Source: Leeuwenhoekiella blandensis MED217
GTDB lineage: Bacteria > Bacteroidota > Bacteroidia > Flavobacteriales > Flavobacteriaceae
Assembly: GCF_000152985.1 (NCBI RefSeq)
Contig: NZ_CH672395.1
Location: forward strand, 1,897,687-1,961,686
DNA: 64,000 nucleotides
Reading direction: 5' to 3'
Numbering within the stretch: the stretch's first letter is position 1; every line of letters begins with the position of its first letter. The notes under the pieces were generated by a model. That model ran no database searches. It worked only from the letters and a program-made list of their open reading frames with translations, and was not told the DNA's origin. A program made the translations under genes and the position numbers. Of this stretch, positions 26,367 to 34,963 are shown in pieces.

Positions 26367-26453
26367 CATCGATTTTTAAGCCGATTAGGCTTACTGGCTG
26401 GTTAGCTTGACTTGAAAATAACCCAAACCAATTAACCAAAGTTCTTTTGAATT

Positions 26454-27401
26454 ATGCTTAACAGAAGGCACATACGCGTGAAAGTAATGCAAGCACTCTA
26501 CGCCTTACATCAATCAGAAAATCCTGATTTGTTGAAGGAAGAGAAATTTCTAAATGCGAGCACCGCACAAATGTATGATCTGTATCTCATTTTAATAGAT
26601 CTTCTCGTTGAAATCCACGCTCATGCCAAAGACATTCTAGAGCGTTCTCAGCAAAAAATGCTGGCAACAGAATCTGACAAAAACCCCAACCTTAAATTTG
26701 TAAACAACCCTGTTCTGATCAAGCTTTCAGAGAATGAATTGCTTCAGAAAGAACTTAAAAAGGCTAAACTGAACAACTGGCGTTTAGATAGCGAGTATGT
26801 GGTGTTGTTATACAACGCGCTGTTAGAAAGCGACTTTTATGCCGATTATATGGCTTCTGCGTCTACAGATTTTAAGCAAGACCGGGATTTTGTGATCGAT
26901 TTCTTTACAGAAATCGTGGCGCCTAACGATAAGCTGTACGACTATCTTGAAGATTACCGTCTTACTTGGGTAGATGACCTTCCTGTGGTAAACACCACGA
27001 TCGTTAAGCGTTTAGGAAAACTAAAGCCAAACTCACCTGAGAGTACAATTTTACCAAAGCTTTATAAAGACGAGGAAGACCGTCAATTTGCAAAAGACCT
27101 GTTGTTGCGTACGGCGCGCAACGACGAAGAGTATGAGGCCGAAATCTTAGGCAATACGCCTAACTGGGATCAGGATCGTATCGCAGCTTTAGATAAGATC
27201 CTTATCAAAATGGCCTTGTGCGAATTTTTAAGATTCTCGTCTATTCCTGTGAAGGTAACCATCAATGAATATCTTGAATTGTCTAAAGAATATTCAACGC
27301 CAAAGAGTAGCATTTTTGTAAACGGTGTTCTAGACCGTCTGGTTAAAAAATACAAGAAAGACAACCGACTTAATAAAGCAGGAAGAGGACTTATCGAGTA
27401 A
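26454..27401 (+). CDS. nusB: Transcription antitermination factor NusB (long form)
   Basis: At 315 residues it is about twice the length of E. coli NusB, as is usual in Bacteroidetes. The N-terminus MLNRRHIRVKVMQALYALHQ and the C-terminal NusB core (DRIAALDKILIKMALCEFLR, VTINEYLELSKEYSTPKS, FVNGVLDRL) are clear; the middle ~100 residues are a lineage-specific insertion. NusB with NusE/S10 binds boxA in rRNA leaders and supports rRNA transcription. Downstream are a DUF1573 lipoprotein and yajC in the order typical for the group. Confidence 0.95.
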   Translation: MLNRRHIRVKVMQALYALHQSENPDLLKEEKFLNASTAQMYDLYLILIDLLVEIHAHAKDILERSQQKMLATESDKNPNLKFVNNPVLIKLSENELLQKELKKAKLNNWRLDSEYVVLLYNALLESDFYADYMASASTDFKQDRDFVIDFFTEIVAPNDKLYDYLEDYRLTWVDDLPVVNTTIVKRLGKLKPNSPESTILPKLYKDEEDRQFAKDLLLRTARNDEEYEAEILGNTPNWDQDRIAALDKILIKMALCEFLRFSSIPVKVTINEYLELSKEYSTPKSSIFVNGVLDRLVKKYKKDNRLNKAGRGLIE

Positions 27402-27443
27402 AAAATAGCCAAAACAAGCGCTCAAGGCTTGAAAATGCTCTTA

Positions 27444-27471
27444 TTGGGTAATAAATAAAATTGTATTTTTG
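27444..27471 (+). promoter_or_regulatory. Promoter of the DUF1573-yajC unit
   Basis: TTG at 27444-27446 and TATTTTTG at 27464-27471 are separated by 17 bp, matching the Bacteroidetes consensus TTG-N17-TAnnTTTG. Transcription would start near 27477, 19 bases before the ATG. Confidence 0.65.
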
Positions 27472-27495
27472 GAACTCTAAAAAAGTAATAGAATT

Positions 27496-27960
27496 ATGAA
27501 AAAAGTATTTTTTGCAGTAGGATTGGTTGCTGCACTTGCATTTACGAGTTGTAAAGACAACGCTTCAGACAAAGTAAAAGGAGAAAATGTAGAGATGGCT
27601 GCAACTCGTGATGCAGACGCAACGGTTTTCCCAACTATGGAATTTGAAGAAAAAGCTTACGACTTTGGAAACATCGCTCGTGGTACTGCCGTAGAGCACG
27701 TGTTTAAATTCAAAAACACCGGTAAAGCACCATTAGTAATTGTAGATGCTACAAGTACTTGCGGTTGTACCGTACCAAGTTATCCTAAAGATCCTATTCA
27801 ACCGGGAGAAACAGGAGAGCTTCTTGTAAAATATAATGGTAGTGGCTTAAACGCTGTAACTAAAATCGTTACCGTAAAAGCAAATACCGAAAAAGGATCT
27901 GAAACAGTAAAAATTACCGCATTTGTACAGTCTGCTGAAGGACCGGCTGTAAACGGATAA
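27496..27960 (+). CDS. DUF1573 lipoprotein
   Basis: This 154-residue lipoprotein (signal ending LAFTSCKDN) has one Ig-like DUF1573 domain (EEKAYDFGNIARGTAVEHVF, GKAPLVIVDATSTCGCTVPS, YPKDPIQPGETGELLVKYN). The CGC motif in the middle is conserved in the family. Function is unknown; these proteins are abundant envelope proteins in Bacteroidetes. It has its own promoter and lies 10 bp from yajC. Confidence 0.9.
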   Translation: MKKVFFAVGLVAALAFTSCKDNASDKVKGENVEMAATRDADATVFPTMEFEEKAYDFGNIARGTAVEHVFKFKNTGKAPLVIVDATSTCGCTVPSYPKDPIQPGETGELLVKYNGSGLNAVTKIVTVKANTEKGSETVKITAFVQSAEGPAVNG

Positions 27961-27970
27961 GCTCTTATAA

Positions 27971-28264
27971 ATGGAACAAATAACAAGTTTTTTACCTATT
28001 CTTTTGATGATCGCCGTGGTTTATCTATTTATGATACGCCCGCAGATGAAACGTCAAAAGGAAGAGAAAAAATTCGCTGAAGAATTAAAAAGAGGAGATC
28101 GTGTGATCACAAAAAGTGGTCTTCACGGCAAGATCTTAGATTTAAACGATACAACCGTGATCTTAGAATCAGGTGCCGGTAAAATGAAGTTTGAGCGCAC
28201 TGCGCTTTCTTTAGAGCTTACCAAAAAGCTGAATGAACCGGCTAAAGTAGAGAAGAAAAAATAA
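27971..28264 (+). CDS. yajC: Preprotein translocase subunit YajC
   Basis: This is a 97-residue protein with one N-terminal membrane helix (FLPILLMIAVVYLFMIRPQM) and the conserved RPQMKRQKE and GDRVITKSGLHGKI segments. YajC associates with SecDF and the Sec translocon at the inner membrane. It is cotranscribed with the DUF1573 gene and closed by a strong terminator. Confidence 0.95.
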   Translation: MEQITSFLPILLMIAVVYLFMIRPQMKRQKEEKKFAEELKRGDRVITKSGLHGKILDLNDTTVILESGAGKMKFERTALSLELTKKLNEPAKVEKKK

Positions 28265-28283
28265 GATAGATTCTCTTTAAAAC

Positions 28284-28320
28284 AAAAAACACCCGAAGTA
28301 CTGCTTCGGGTGTTTTTTGT
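28284..28320 (+). terminator. Terminator after yajC
   Basis: ACACCCGAAG and CTTCGGGTGT form a 10-bp stem with loop TACTG or shorter, followed by six T. Confidence 0.93.
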
Positions 28321-28360
28321 TTAGGGTCGTTCGCTTAATGTGCAGGACTCATCCAAATCT

Positions 28361-28397
28361 AAAAAAGCTGCTTAACTTTTAAAGTAAAGGAGCTTTT
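28361..28397 (-). terminator. Probable terminator of the ferritin-like pair
   Basis: AAAAGCT...AGCTTTT with further internal pairing (ACTT/AAGT) forms a bulged stem; the minus strand continues with six T. It lies 26 bp after the stop of the minus-strand gene. Confidence 0.55.
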
Positions 28398-28422
28398 GGT
28401 ATATATGAAAGAAACTTGATTA

Positions 28423-29262
28423 TTAAGATTCTATAAACAAGCTGGCAATGGTTACCGCTTCGTCACCGGTAAGGATCTCATCGTAAGCCTGTGTAGCAGC
28501 ATCCATCGTAAACGGACTTCCAGAGCCTAGAGTGGTAACATCTAAACCACCTTGAATAATATTCGCTTCAGTAGTTGCTCCATCATAAACTGCTTGAGTG
28601 GCTGCCGGCATTCCTGCACCGCGTTCATTTCCTGTGATCCAACCTTCTAGACCTCTTAATCTTCTGATCTCTGAAGCGTGACGTGCTTCAACAGAATGGA
28701 TTTGAAGTGCGGCAGTAAGTACGCCTGCACTGCCCATTAAATTGGCTGCCTGACCTTTATATGCACGTACACCGGTATCTTCAAATGCTTGTGCCAGTGC
28801 CAATAATTGAGCGTATGCTGTAGCTTGACCTGCTCCGTTTTCATTAAAAGGATCAAAGGTACCGCCAACAGTAAAGTCGAAAGAAGGTTTAGCCACAGGA
28901 TCTGCGCCTGCGCCTTCAATAGCTGCTGTAAGAAAATCTACGTGTTGCGACTCGTGTTTAGAGATCTGCATATAGATAGCTTCGGCTTTTGCATTGTTTG
29001 AGAGTACGCCAGAATCAAGAGCCATAGCATAAAACTCATCTTCAAGATATTCTAAGGTTAAGGCCAAATTGAGTACGCCCACAACATCACCGGTACTTTG
29101 CGCCATCGCTTTATTAGAAGCTGTAGCAAGCCCAAACGGAACAGCTGCGAGTGCTGCTTTTTTACCTAAACTTCCCAGTTGGCCAAACATAGCACGTCTG
29201 GAAGTCATAGGTTCTTGCATTTTATCTGTAGTAAATTCGTCTAAAAATTTGATTAAATTCAT
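28423..29262 (-). CDS. Tat-exported ferritin-like domain protein
   Basis: This 279-residue protein has twin arginines near residue 23 (TSRRAMFGQLG) and a hydrophobic stretch ending AMAQ, indicating Tat export. The body is a Ferritin_2-type four-helix domain (LNLALTLEYLEDEFYAMAL, KHESQHVDFLTAAI, ALAQAFEDTGVRAYKGQA, IHSVEARHASEIRRLRG) with Glu and His at di-iron positions. Physiological role is unknown; iron handling or oxidative protection is inferred. It forms an operon with the related gene 26 bp upstream. Confidence 0.88.
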   Translation of the reverse strand: MNLIKFLDEFTTDKMQEPMTSRRAMFGQLGSLGKKAALAAVPFGLATASNKAMAQSTGDVVGVLNLALTLEYLEDEFYAMALDSGVLSNNAKAEAIYMQISKHESQHVDFLTAAIEGAGADPVAKPSFDFTVGGTFDPFNENGAGQATAYAQLLALAQAFEDTGVRAYKGQAANLMGSAGVLTAALQIHSVEARHASEIRRLRGLEGWITGNERGAGMPAATQAVYDGATTEANIIQGGLDVTTLGSGSPFTMDAATQAYDEILTGDEAVTIASLFIES

Positions 29263-29288
29263 TGTAGTAAGTTTTTAATGGTTAGTAA

Positions 29289-30017
29289 TTACGCTCCCGG
29301 ATTGTTGTATGTAAACGGTGTTACAAAAAATCCTCCTGCGGCTGAAATGACTTCAGCAGGAGAGGCCGCTAAGTCTAAACCGTTATCGTCTATAATATCA
29401 TCACCAGCAAAGGCTGTATAGTCTGCGCTACCATTAATGATCGAGCGAATTGCTGCTGCGTGACGTGCTTCTACAGAAACGATTTTCCCTGCAAGCGTCA
29501 AATACACTGCAGTTTGAATGTATTGTCCGGCACCGTTATACGCACTTACTCCGGTATCCTCAAGAACTCTTGCTGTTCCTAAGACCGAATCTCTATTTCC
29601 AAAGTCAACACTGCTAAAATCAAATTCCAGATCGGCAGTCAATTGTTGTTCCATAGGAACATTTGCACCTATTGCAGCTTTAAAGAATTCACGATGATTT
29701 ACCTCGTGATTATATAGATCTAAAAGAATAGCTTTTTCATCTGCTGAAGCGCTGGCGTAAAAAGAACCATTCACCACATTGGTATAAAAAGCAGCTTCCA
29801 ATTGTTCTAATGCATACGCGTAATTTAAAACGCCAACATCACCAGTACCCAGGTCAAAAGTCCCGCCGCCCATCATGTTACCACTATCATCGTCATCACT
29901 ACAAGAAGCAAGCAACAAACTAGATCCTGCAAGCGCAAGACCGCTTACTTTTAAGAAGTTTCTACGGTTTCTACCCACCGTTTGAGTCTTTACCTCAATT
30001 GATTTTTTCTTTTTCAT
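29289..30017 (-). CDS. Ferritin-like domain lipoprotein with twin-arginine signal
   Basis: This 242-residue paralogue of the next gene combines a twin-arginine motif (GRNRRNFLKVSG, RR near 18-19) with a lipobox (LLLASCSDDDD), so it is a Tat-exported lipoprotein. It carries the same helix pattern: LNYAYALEQLEAAFYTNVV, NHEVNHREFFKAAI, VLEDTGVSAYNGAG, VSVEARHAAAIRSI. Two adjacent, differently anchored paralogues suggest they work together in the periplasm. Confidence 0.88.
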   Translation of the reverse strand: MKKKKSIEVKTQTVGRNRRNFLKVSGLALAGSSLLLASCSDDDDSGNMMGGGTFDLGTGDVGVLNYAYALEQLEAAFYTNVVNGSFYASASADEKAILLDLYNHEVNHREFFKAAIGANVPMEQQLTADLEFDFSSVDFGNRDSVLGTARVLEDTGVSAYNGAGQYIQTAVYLTLAGKIVSVEARHAAAIRSIINGSADYTAFAGDDIIDDNGLDLAASPAEVISAAGGFFVTPFTYNNPGA

Positions 30018-30333
30018 AATTTGAGTTTCTTTGGTTATTAATACTTACAAAGACATACGAGGAAAAAAACTATGCGGTTTTTATTTAAGCCGATTTAACA
30101 AGGATTTAATAAAATAATCGAATTGGGATTGCTGTTTATACAGCTTTTTGGTTAAAACATTATCTGTACGCTAAATTGAATTTATTTCTAAACGTGAACG
30201 CTAGTGAGCTACTGAAGACGAAGGGTTTAGATCTGAAATGGGTAAGAGTAGTGATAAACGACAAAACTCCGAAAAACAAAATGTCTTTCAGAGTTTGGGT
30301 TATTTAAGTTTTTTAGATCGAGATGAATACTGA
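30018..30333. other. Intergenic region between vanX-like and ferritin-like genes
   Basis: 316 bp without a gene. It holds the upstream region of the ferritin-like operon (no clear box found) and a hairpin at 30262-30296 that can end the vanX-like transcript. Confidence 0.5.
30262..30296 (-). terminator. Possible terminator after the vanX-like gene
   Basis: AAACTC...GAGTTT with extended A/T pairing and a G-T pair forms a long weak stem, T-rich on the minus strand; it lies about 40 bp after the stop. Confidence 0.4.
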
Positions 30334-30945
30334 TCAATCACATTCAAAATCAAAATCGATGATCTTGAAGTCGTAGTTCTTTTTATAATTGAAATGCCAC
30401 CATTCTGTACGGATGGTTTCAAAACCAAAACGAATCATTCCTTCCTGAAGCAATTTTCGATTTTCTAGAACCTTTTGCGGTAAGGACGTATTGTCTATAT
30501 GAGCTTCTTTACCAAAGTAATCGTGATCTGTTCCCATATCAACCGGTGTACCATCTAGCTTTTCAAGACTGATATCTACTGCTGCTCCGCGATTGTGTAC
30601 CGATCCTGAAGTATACGGGTTGGCTACATATTGTGGGTTGGGGTATACCGCCCACATTTTCTTTTGCGCACTTACCGGTCTGTAGCAATCAAAAAGAACG
30701 ATTCGGTAGCCCTTTTCGCAAAAATAATGATTGGCTTCCTTTAGCGCATTGGCGACTTCAGGTCTGAGATAACAGGCTGCACAGTCATAAAAGGCTTCTT
30801 CTAGAAAGTTATTGGTACTTGCATACCTGATATCATACGTAAATCTGTCGTTTAGCGTGTCGAGCTTTACCAAAGCTTCTGCTTGTTGTGCGTAAGAGGT
30901 AACTCCCAGAAAAACACTTAAGAATAGAACAAACGACTTCATCAT
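30334..30945 (-). CDS. Exported D-Ala-D-Ala dipeptidase (VanX/DdpX type)
   Basis: This 203-residue M15D peptidase has a signal peptide (ending SYAQQ). Zinc ligands are H117 and D124 in SVHNRGAAVDI and H184 in EWWHF; the catalytic Glu is E181 and the stabilising Arg is in CYRP (R89). It splits D-Ala-D-Ala, probably for peptidoglycan turnover rather than vancomycin resistance, because no van regulators or ligase are nearby. It is the last gene of a three-gene minus-strand unit. Confidence 0.92.
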   Translation of the reverse strand: MMKSFVLFLSVFLGVTSYAQQAEALVKLDTLNDRFTYDIRYASTNNFLEEAFYDCAACYLRPEVANALKEANHYFCEKGYRIVLFDCYRPVSAQKKMWAVYPNPQYVANPYTSGSVHNRGAAVDISLEKLDGTPVDMGTDHDYFGKEAHIDNTSLPQKVLENRKLLQEGMIRFGFETIRTEWWHFNYKKNYDFKIIDFDFECD

Positions 30946-30957
30946 AATAATTCGTGT

Positions 30958-31239
30958 TTAGGCTTTTCCTTTTAAATACTTGCGATCCATCCAGAAGGTG
31001 CCAAAGGGAATAATGGAACAGGCTAAGACGATGAGCAAGATTTTAAAGTTCCAATTCAATTCACTTTTTACAAGAATAGCCATCACCACGTATACCAAGA
31101 ATAAAATTCCGTGCGCCATTCCTATCACCTGATTGGCCTCAGGCATATCAAATATGTATTTTAAAGGCATGGATACAAAGAGAATAAGAAGTAACGAAAC
31201 ACCTTCTAAAATACTGATAATCTGAAATGCTTTAATCAT
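30958..31239 (-). CDS. DUF3817 membrane protein
   Basis: This 93-residue protein has three hydrophobic helices and the DUF3817 pattern (EGVSLLLILFVSMPLKYIF, GMAHGILFLVYVV, FGTFWMDRKYLK). The role is unknown; the domain is known from integral membrane proteins and some transporters. It lies directly behind the YqaA-like gene with no gap and 12 bp before the dipeptidase gene. Confidence 0.85.
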   Translation of the reverse strand: MIKAFQIISILEGVSLLLILFVSMPLKYIFDMPEANQVIGMAHGILFLVYVVMAILVKSELNWNFKILLIVLACSIIPFGTFWMDRKYLKGKA

Positions 31240-31857
31240 CTAAACCAAATTGAAAATAGCCGCGCCATACACCGCAAAGCGTACAAAGCGTAAAAGGCCA
31301 AATAAGAGGTAATTTATAAATGGATATTTTATCATCCCGGCTGCCATACTGCTTATTGCAAAAGGAACCGGAAGTACTGCTCCTACAATAATAAGAAAAC
31401 CACCCCATTTACGGGCATTTTTAAGATGCTTAGCCATTTTAACTTCGAGATAATCATGTACAGCAGGGATGCGCGTAGAAGCTCTACCCATAAAATAGCT
31501 GATGATTCCACCGGTATACGAAAGTACCGCGATAAGCGATAGGTATAAAATAGGATCAGGCATCTTATCGCTCCAGGCGATAAAGATCTCTGGCGGAATA
31601 AGTCCGAGAATACTTTCAGAAATAAAGAAAACCGTAAGTACCCAGAATGGAGGGAAGGTATCGGTCATTTTGACCAAAAGCGCATTGATATCGATCACAA
31701 AGTAATGAATAGCCAGTAGTGCCGCTACAAATAGGATAACGGGAGTGAGCGCTTTTTTTAAACTTCCTCCAATAAACGAATAGAATCCGGTGAATTTATA
31801 GTATTGATGTAAAAGTCGCAGGCGGGACTTTTTCTTGGTTTTGCTGTCGTGACTCAT
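31240..31857 (-). CDS. YqaA/VTT-family membrane protein
   Basis: The ATG at 31857 (205 residues, MSHDSKTKKKSRLRLLHQYY) is preferred; the frame to 31995 runs through the promoter region of this and the divergent gene. Four to five membrane segments and the VTT/DedA-like pattern (GLIPPEIFIAWSDKM, GGIISYFMGRAST, AVLPVPFAISSMAAGMIKYP) are visible. Relatives act in lipid scrambling or membrane homeostasis; no specific role can be assigned. Confidence 0.82.
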   Translation of the reverse strand: MSHDSKTKKKSRLRLLHQYYKFTGFYSFIGGSLKKALTPVILFVAALLAIHYFVIDINALLVKMTDTFPPFWVLTVFFISESILGLIPPEIFIAWSDKMPDPILYLSLIAVLSYTGGIISYFMGRASTRIPAVHDYLEVKMAKHLKNARKWGGFLIIVGAVLPVPFAISSMAAGMIKYPFINYLLFGLLRFVRFAVYGAAIFNLV

Positions 31858-31868
31858 TACTTTTTTTG

Positions 31869-31876
31869 CAAATATA
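31869..31876 (-). promoter_or_regulatory. -7 box (TATATTTG) for the yqaA-like operon
   Basis: It reads TATATTTG on the minus strand, ending 11 bp before the ATG at 31857, so the leader would be only a few bases long. It lies inside the longer open frame and so argues for the shorter start. Confidence 0.45.
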
Positions 31877-31995
31877 CTTTTTGAAAAACCTGAAGAAAAA
31901 TTGTTTCTGCTAATATTTTTATAAATAGGCAGATTTAGGAAAATTTTAAAAAAACCTACGCCTGTATTGGGCTCAAGAACCCTTAATTTTAACAT

Positions 31996-32715
31996 ATGGA
32001 GAAATTTAAAGATAAAGTTGCGCTCATCACCGGGGGCACTAAAGGAATAGGAAGAGGCGTTGCAGAAGCGCTTCTCGAATTAGGTATGAATGTGGCCATT
32101 ACCAGCCGAACGCTCACCGCAGCAGAAAAGGCAGCCGAGGAACTCAATAAAAAGGGTAAAGGCAAGGCGTTGGGTGTTAAAGCAGATGTGCGCTCGATGG
32201 AAAGTCAGGTGCAAGCTGTAGATGCTGTTATTAAAGAATTTGGTCAACTGGATGTGCTTGTGGCCAATGCCGGTCTTGGACATTTTGCAAGTATCGACGA
32301 ACTTACTGCAGACCAATGGCAAGAAACGATCGAGACTAATTTAACCGGAGTATTTTACAGTGTAAAAGCCAGCTTGAATGAATTGAAAAAAGCGAAGGGG
32401 TATATTTTCACGATCTCAAGTCTTGCCGGTACCAACTTCTTTGCAAATGGATCTGCGTATAACGCGAGTAAATTTGGTTTAACGGGATTCACTCAAGCGA
32501 TTATGCTTGATCTACGTCAGGATGATGTAAAAGTGTCTACGATAATGCCGGGTTCTGTAGCAACTCACTTTAATGGGAATGAGCCTTCAGATAAAGACGC
32601 CTGGAAAATACAAAGTGAAGACATAGGTGAATTAGTTGTTGATCTACTTAAAATGAATCCACGTACTTTACCAAGTAAGATAGAAGTACGTCCTTCTAAA
32701 CCACCTAAGAAATAA
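31996..32715 (+). CDS. Short-chain dehydrogenase/reductase
   Basis: This is a 239-residue classical SDR. The cofactor motif TGGTKGIGRG lies near 13-22, NAG at ANAGLG, the active-site Ser in TISSLAG and YxxxK as YNASK (about 158-162). SRT after beta-2 suggests NADPH preference. The substrate is unknown; it resembles 3-ketoacyl-ACP reductase-like SDRs. Divergent from the YqaA-like gene. Confidence 0.9.
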   Translation: MEKFKDKVALITGGTKGIGRGVAEALLELGMNVAITSRTLTAAEKAAEELNKKGKGKALGVKADVRSMESQVQAVDAVIKEFGQLDVLVANAGLGHFASIDELTADQWQETIETNLTGVFYSVKASLNELKKAKGYIFTISSLAGTNFFANGSAYNASKFGLTGFTQAIMLDLRQDDVKVSTIMPGSVATHFNGNEPSDKDAWKIQSEDIGELVVDLLKMNPRTLPSKIEVRPSKPPKK

Positions 32716-32735
32716 TATATTTTCAGGTATAAACT

Positions 32736-32770
32736 AAAAAAATCCGCGGTGAACACTGCGGATTTTTTTA
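32736..32770. terminator. Bidirectional terminator
   Basis: AAAAAAATCCGC-GGTGAACACT-GCGGATTTTTTT: a perfect stem with A- and T-runs on both sides, between two convergent genes. Confidence 0.9.
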
Positions 32771-32789
32771 GTTGTACTTGTAACGAAGA

Positions 32790-33170
32790 TTAATGTTCTT
32801 CGGCATATTCTTGCATCGCCTCAACATAAGCTCTAAGGTCTAGGCGATTGGTTTTGTTTTCTGGTTCTGCAATTAAATTTAAAAGGTATAACAAACTTTC
32901 TGCAGGATCAAACGTACCTTCTTCGGTTTCAAACTCCTCTTCATAACCTTCAACAGGTTCTTCTTCTGGGATGGGAATATCAAAGGTTTGATAGGCTTCA
33001 ATATGTTCAAAAGTCAAACGAATGGTTTTAGCAAGCAACGGACGTTTTTCTTCAACAGCATAAGGTCTAAGACTTTGTAAATCTTCTACTGCAGTATTGG
33101 TGATGATACCGTTGTGCTCAACATCGTCAATGAGCTTATTTATAAGTTTTATCGCTTTTGGATTCTTCAA
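32790..33170 (-). CDS. Conserved hypothetical protein, acidic
   Basis: I do not recognise a named family. The 126 residues are acidic (stretch PIPEEEPVEGYEEEFETEEG around 80-100), helical at the N-terminus (KAIKLINKLIDDVEHNG) and end in LDLRAYVEAMQEYAEEH. There is no signal peptide and no membrane segment. A possible -7 box TACCTTTG (33193-33200, minus) lies 22 bp upstream of the ATG. It is convergent with the SDR and divergent from the helicase gene. Confidence 0.7.
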   Translation of the reverse strand: MKNPKAIKLINKLIDDVEHNGIITNTAVEDLQSLRPYAVEEKRPLLAKTIRLTFEHIEAYQTFDIPIPEEEPVEGYEEEFETEEGTFDPAESLLYLLNLIAEPENKTNRLDLRAYVEAMQEYAEEH

Positions 33171-33423
33171 AATGATGTGTTTAATGTTGACACAAAGGTA
33201 ACAGATTAGGTATTTTATACGATGATGCTTTGCTAATTTTTTTCAGTTTTAAAATGGGTTCTAGTTACTTTTTATGAGGCTTTTAAAATTACGAGTTGTC
33301 CAAAGCAAAATTTCTTAAAACTTTCTGTCAAAATTATCAATCATGTAATTCTGTAGTCAATCTTTCGAGAAGCCCTTAAAATGCCTTATTTTTGCAAAAT
33401 TCAACCTTAAACAAACTTCACTT

Positions 33424-34953
33424 TTGAGCGAAAAAGCATCTGCAAAAGATAACGGAAACGGAAAAGAATTATACAGCTATCAATTAAACGATCTTGATAA
33501 GATCTTTAATTGTATGGAGGAAGAGTCTGATGACTTCAATCTCCTGTACCAACTTCCGACGGGAGGAGGGAAGACCGTGATCTTTTCTGAAATCGTACGC
33601 CGCTATATCAAAGAGAAACAGAAGAAAGTGGTGATCTTGACGCACCGTATCGAATTGTCTTCTCAAACTTCAAAAATGCTTAAAGGCTTTGATGTGCCCA
33701 ATATGGTCATCAACAGCAAGGTTAAAACCCTTGAAGGAAACGAAGACTATATGTGCTATGTAGCGATGGTTGAAACGCTTAACAACCGTTTGCAAGATGA
33801 GCAGATCGATATTAAAGATATAGGACTGGTCATCATTGATGAAGCTCATTACAACTCTTTTAGAAAATTATTCAGCTATTTTAAAGATGCCTTTATTTTA
33901 GGCGTTACGGCTACGCCATTGAGTTCGAATGTGAAATTACCCATGAAGGATAATTACCGTAAACTCATCATCGGGGAGAGTATAGGTTCGTTGATCGAAA
34001 AAGGCTTTCTAGCCAAAGCGAATATGCACACCTATGATGTAGGTCTCAAGACCTTACAGGTAGGTATCAACGGGGATTATACGGTTAAATCTTCAGAGAT
34101 CCTTTATACCAATCACAGTATGCAGGAAAAGCTTCTTGCTGCTTATGAAGAGCGTGCTAAGGGTTCTAAAACGCTTATTTTTAATAACGGGATCAACACC
34201 TCGCGTTACGTTTATGAAACCTTTAAAGAAGCTGGTTACGACGTAAAACATCTGGACAACACCCACACCAATAAAGAACGAAAAGAAATACTGAAGTGGT
34301 TTAAAAATACACCGGATGCCATTCTTACTTCGGTAAGTATTTTGACTACCGGTTTTGATGAGCCATCAGTTGAAACGATCATTTTAAATCGTGCGACGCG
34401 CTCCTTAACGCTGTATTTTCAGATGATAGGTCGTGGTTCTCGAGTGCTTCCCAACAAGAAGACTTTTGAAGTGATCGATCTGGGGAATAATATGGCGCGT
34501 TTTGGTCTTTGGGATGCTCCAATGGACTGGAACGATATTTTCTTATATCCTGATTTCTATCTTGAGAATTTAGTAAGTGATGAAGAGATTGAACGTAATT
34601 TTGAATACGTGATGCCTCCAGAACTTCGCGCGCAATTCAGCAATAGTGAGTCTATAGATTTTGATATCAAAAAGGAATACGAAGATGTTTTTGCAAAAGG
34701 CTTAAAGTCGAAAGAAGCGCTAGAGCGTTCTATTGATCAACATGCACGTATCGTTTTTGAAAATACTGAAGATGTTTTTGATGCGCGTATTCTCGCTCGT
34801 GAATTGAAGGAAGAAATTCAATACCGTATACGCTTGTATTCGTATTGTATTATGAAGAATACCAAAAATTACAAAGATTGGTTAGAAGAAGATTATATGC
34901 GTAAATTGAGACTTAAACTGAGTCAGATGTACGCAAACGTGCCGGCTCAATAA
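33424..34953 (+). CDS. DEAD/DEAH-box superfamily 2 helicase
   Basis: The 509 residues start with a TTG at 33424; no in-frame ATG precedes it, and the next Met lies beyond the Q-motif. Motifs are QLPTGGGKT (Walker A), ILTHRIEL, VIIDEAHYNSF (DEAH), GVTATP, ILTTGFDEPSVETII and QMIGRGSR. This is the compact SSL2/RadD-like layout with an added C-terminal helical part. It probably acts in DNA repair or nucleic-acid remodelling; no partner is adjacent. A TATTTTTG box at 33387-33394 may be its promoter. Confidence 0.88.
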   Translation: MSEKASAKDNGNGKELYSYQLNDLDKIFNCMEEESDDFNLLYQLPTGGGKTVIFSEIVRRYIKEKQKKVVILTHRIELSSQTSKMLKGFDVPNMVINSKVKTLEGNEDYMCYVAMVETLNNRLQDEQIDIKDIGLVIIDEAHYNSFRKLFSYFKDAFILGVTATPLSSNVKLPMKDNYRKLIIGESIGSLIEKGFLAKANMHTYDVGLKTLQVGINGDYTVKSSEILYTNHSMQEKLLAAYEERAKGSKTLIFNNGINTSRYVYETFKEAGYDVKHLDNTHTNKERKEILKWFKNTPDAILTSVSILTTGFDEPSVETIILNRATRSLTLYFQMIGRGSRVLPNKKTFEVIDLGNNMARFGLWDAPMDWNDIFLYPDFYLENLVSDEEIERNFEYVMPPELRAQFSNSESIDFDIKKEYEDVFAKGLKSKEALERSIDQHARIVFENTEDVFDARILARELKEEIQYRIRLYSYCIMKNTKNYKDWLEEDYMRKLRLKLSQMYANVPAQ

Positions 34954-34963
34954 GAGTCAAATC

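Noticed and set aside
30334-30945. Vancomycin resistance gene
   Set aside because: The VanX-type dipeptidase motifs are real, but there is no vanH, vanA-type ligase or two-component system; a role in cell-wall turnover is more likely.
31858-31995. Extended start of the YqaA-like gene at 31995
   Set aside because: The extension covers the divergent promoter region, including a TATATTTG box, and adds residues not expected in the family.
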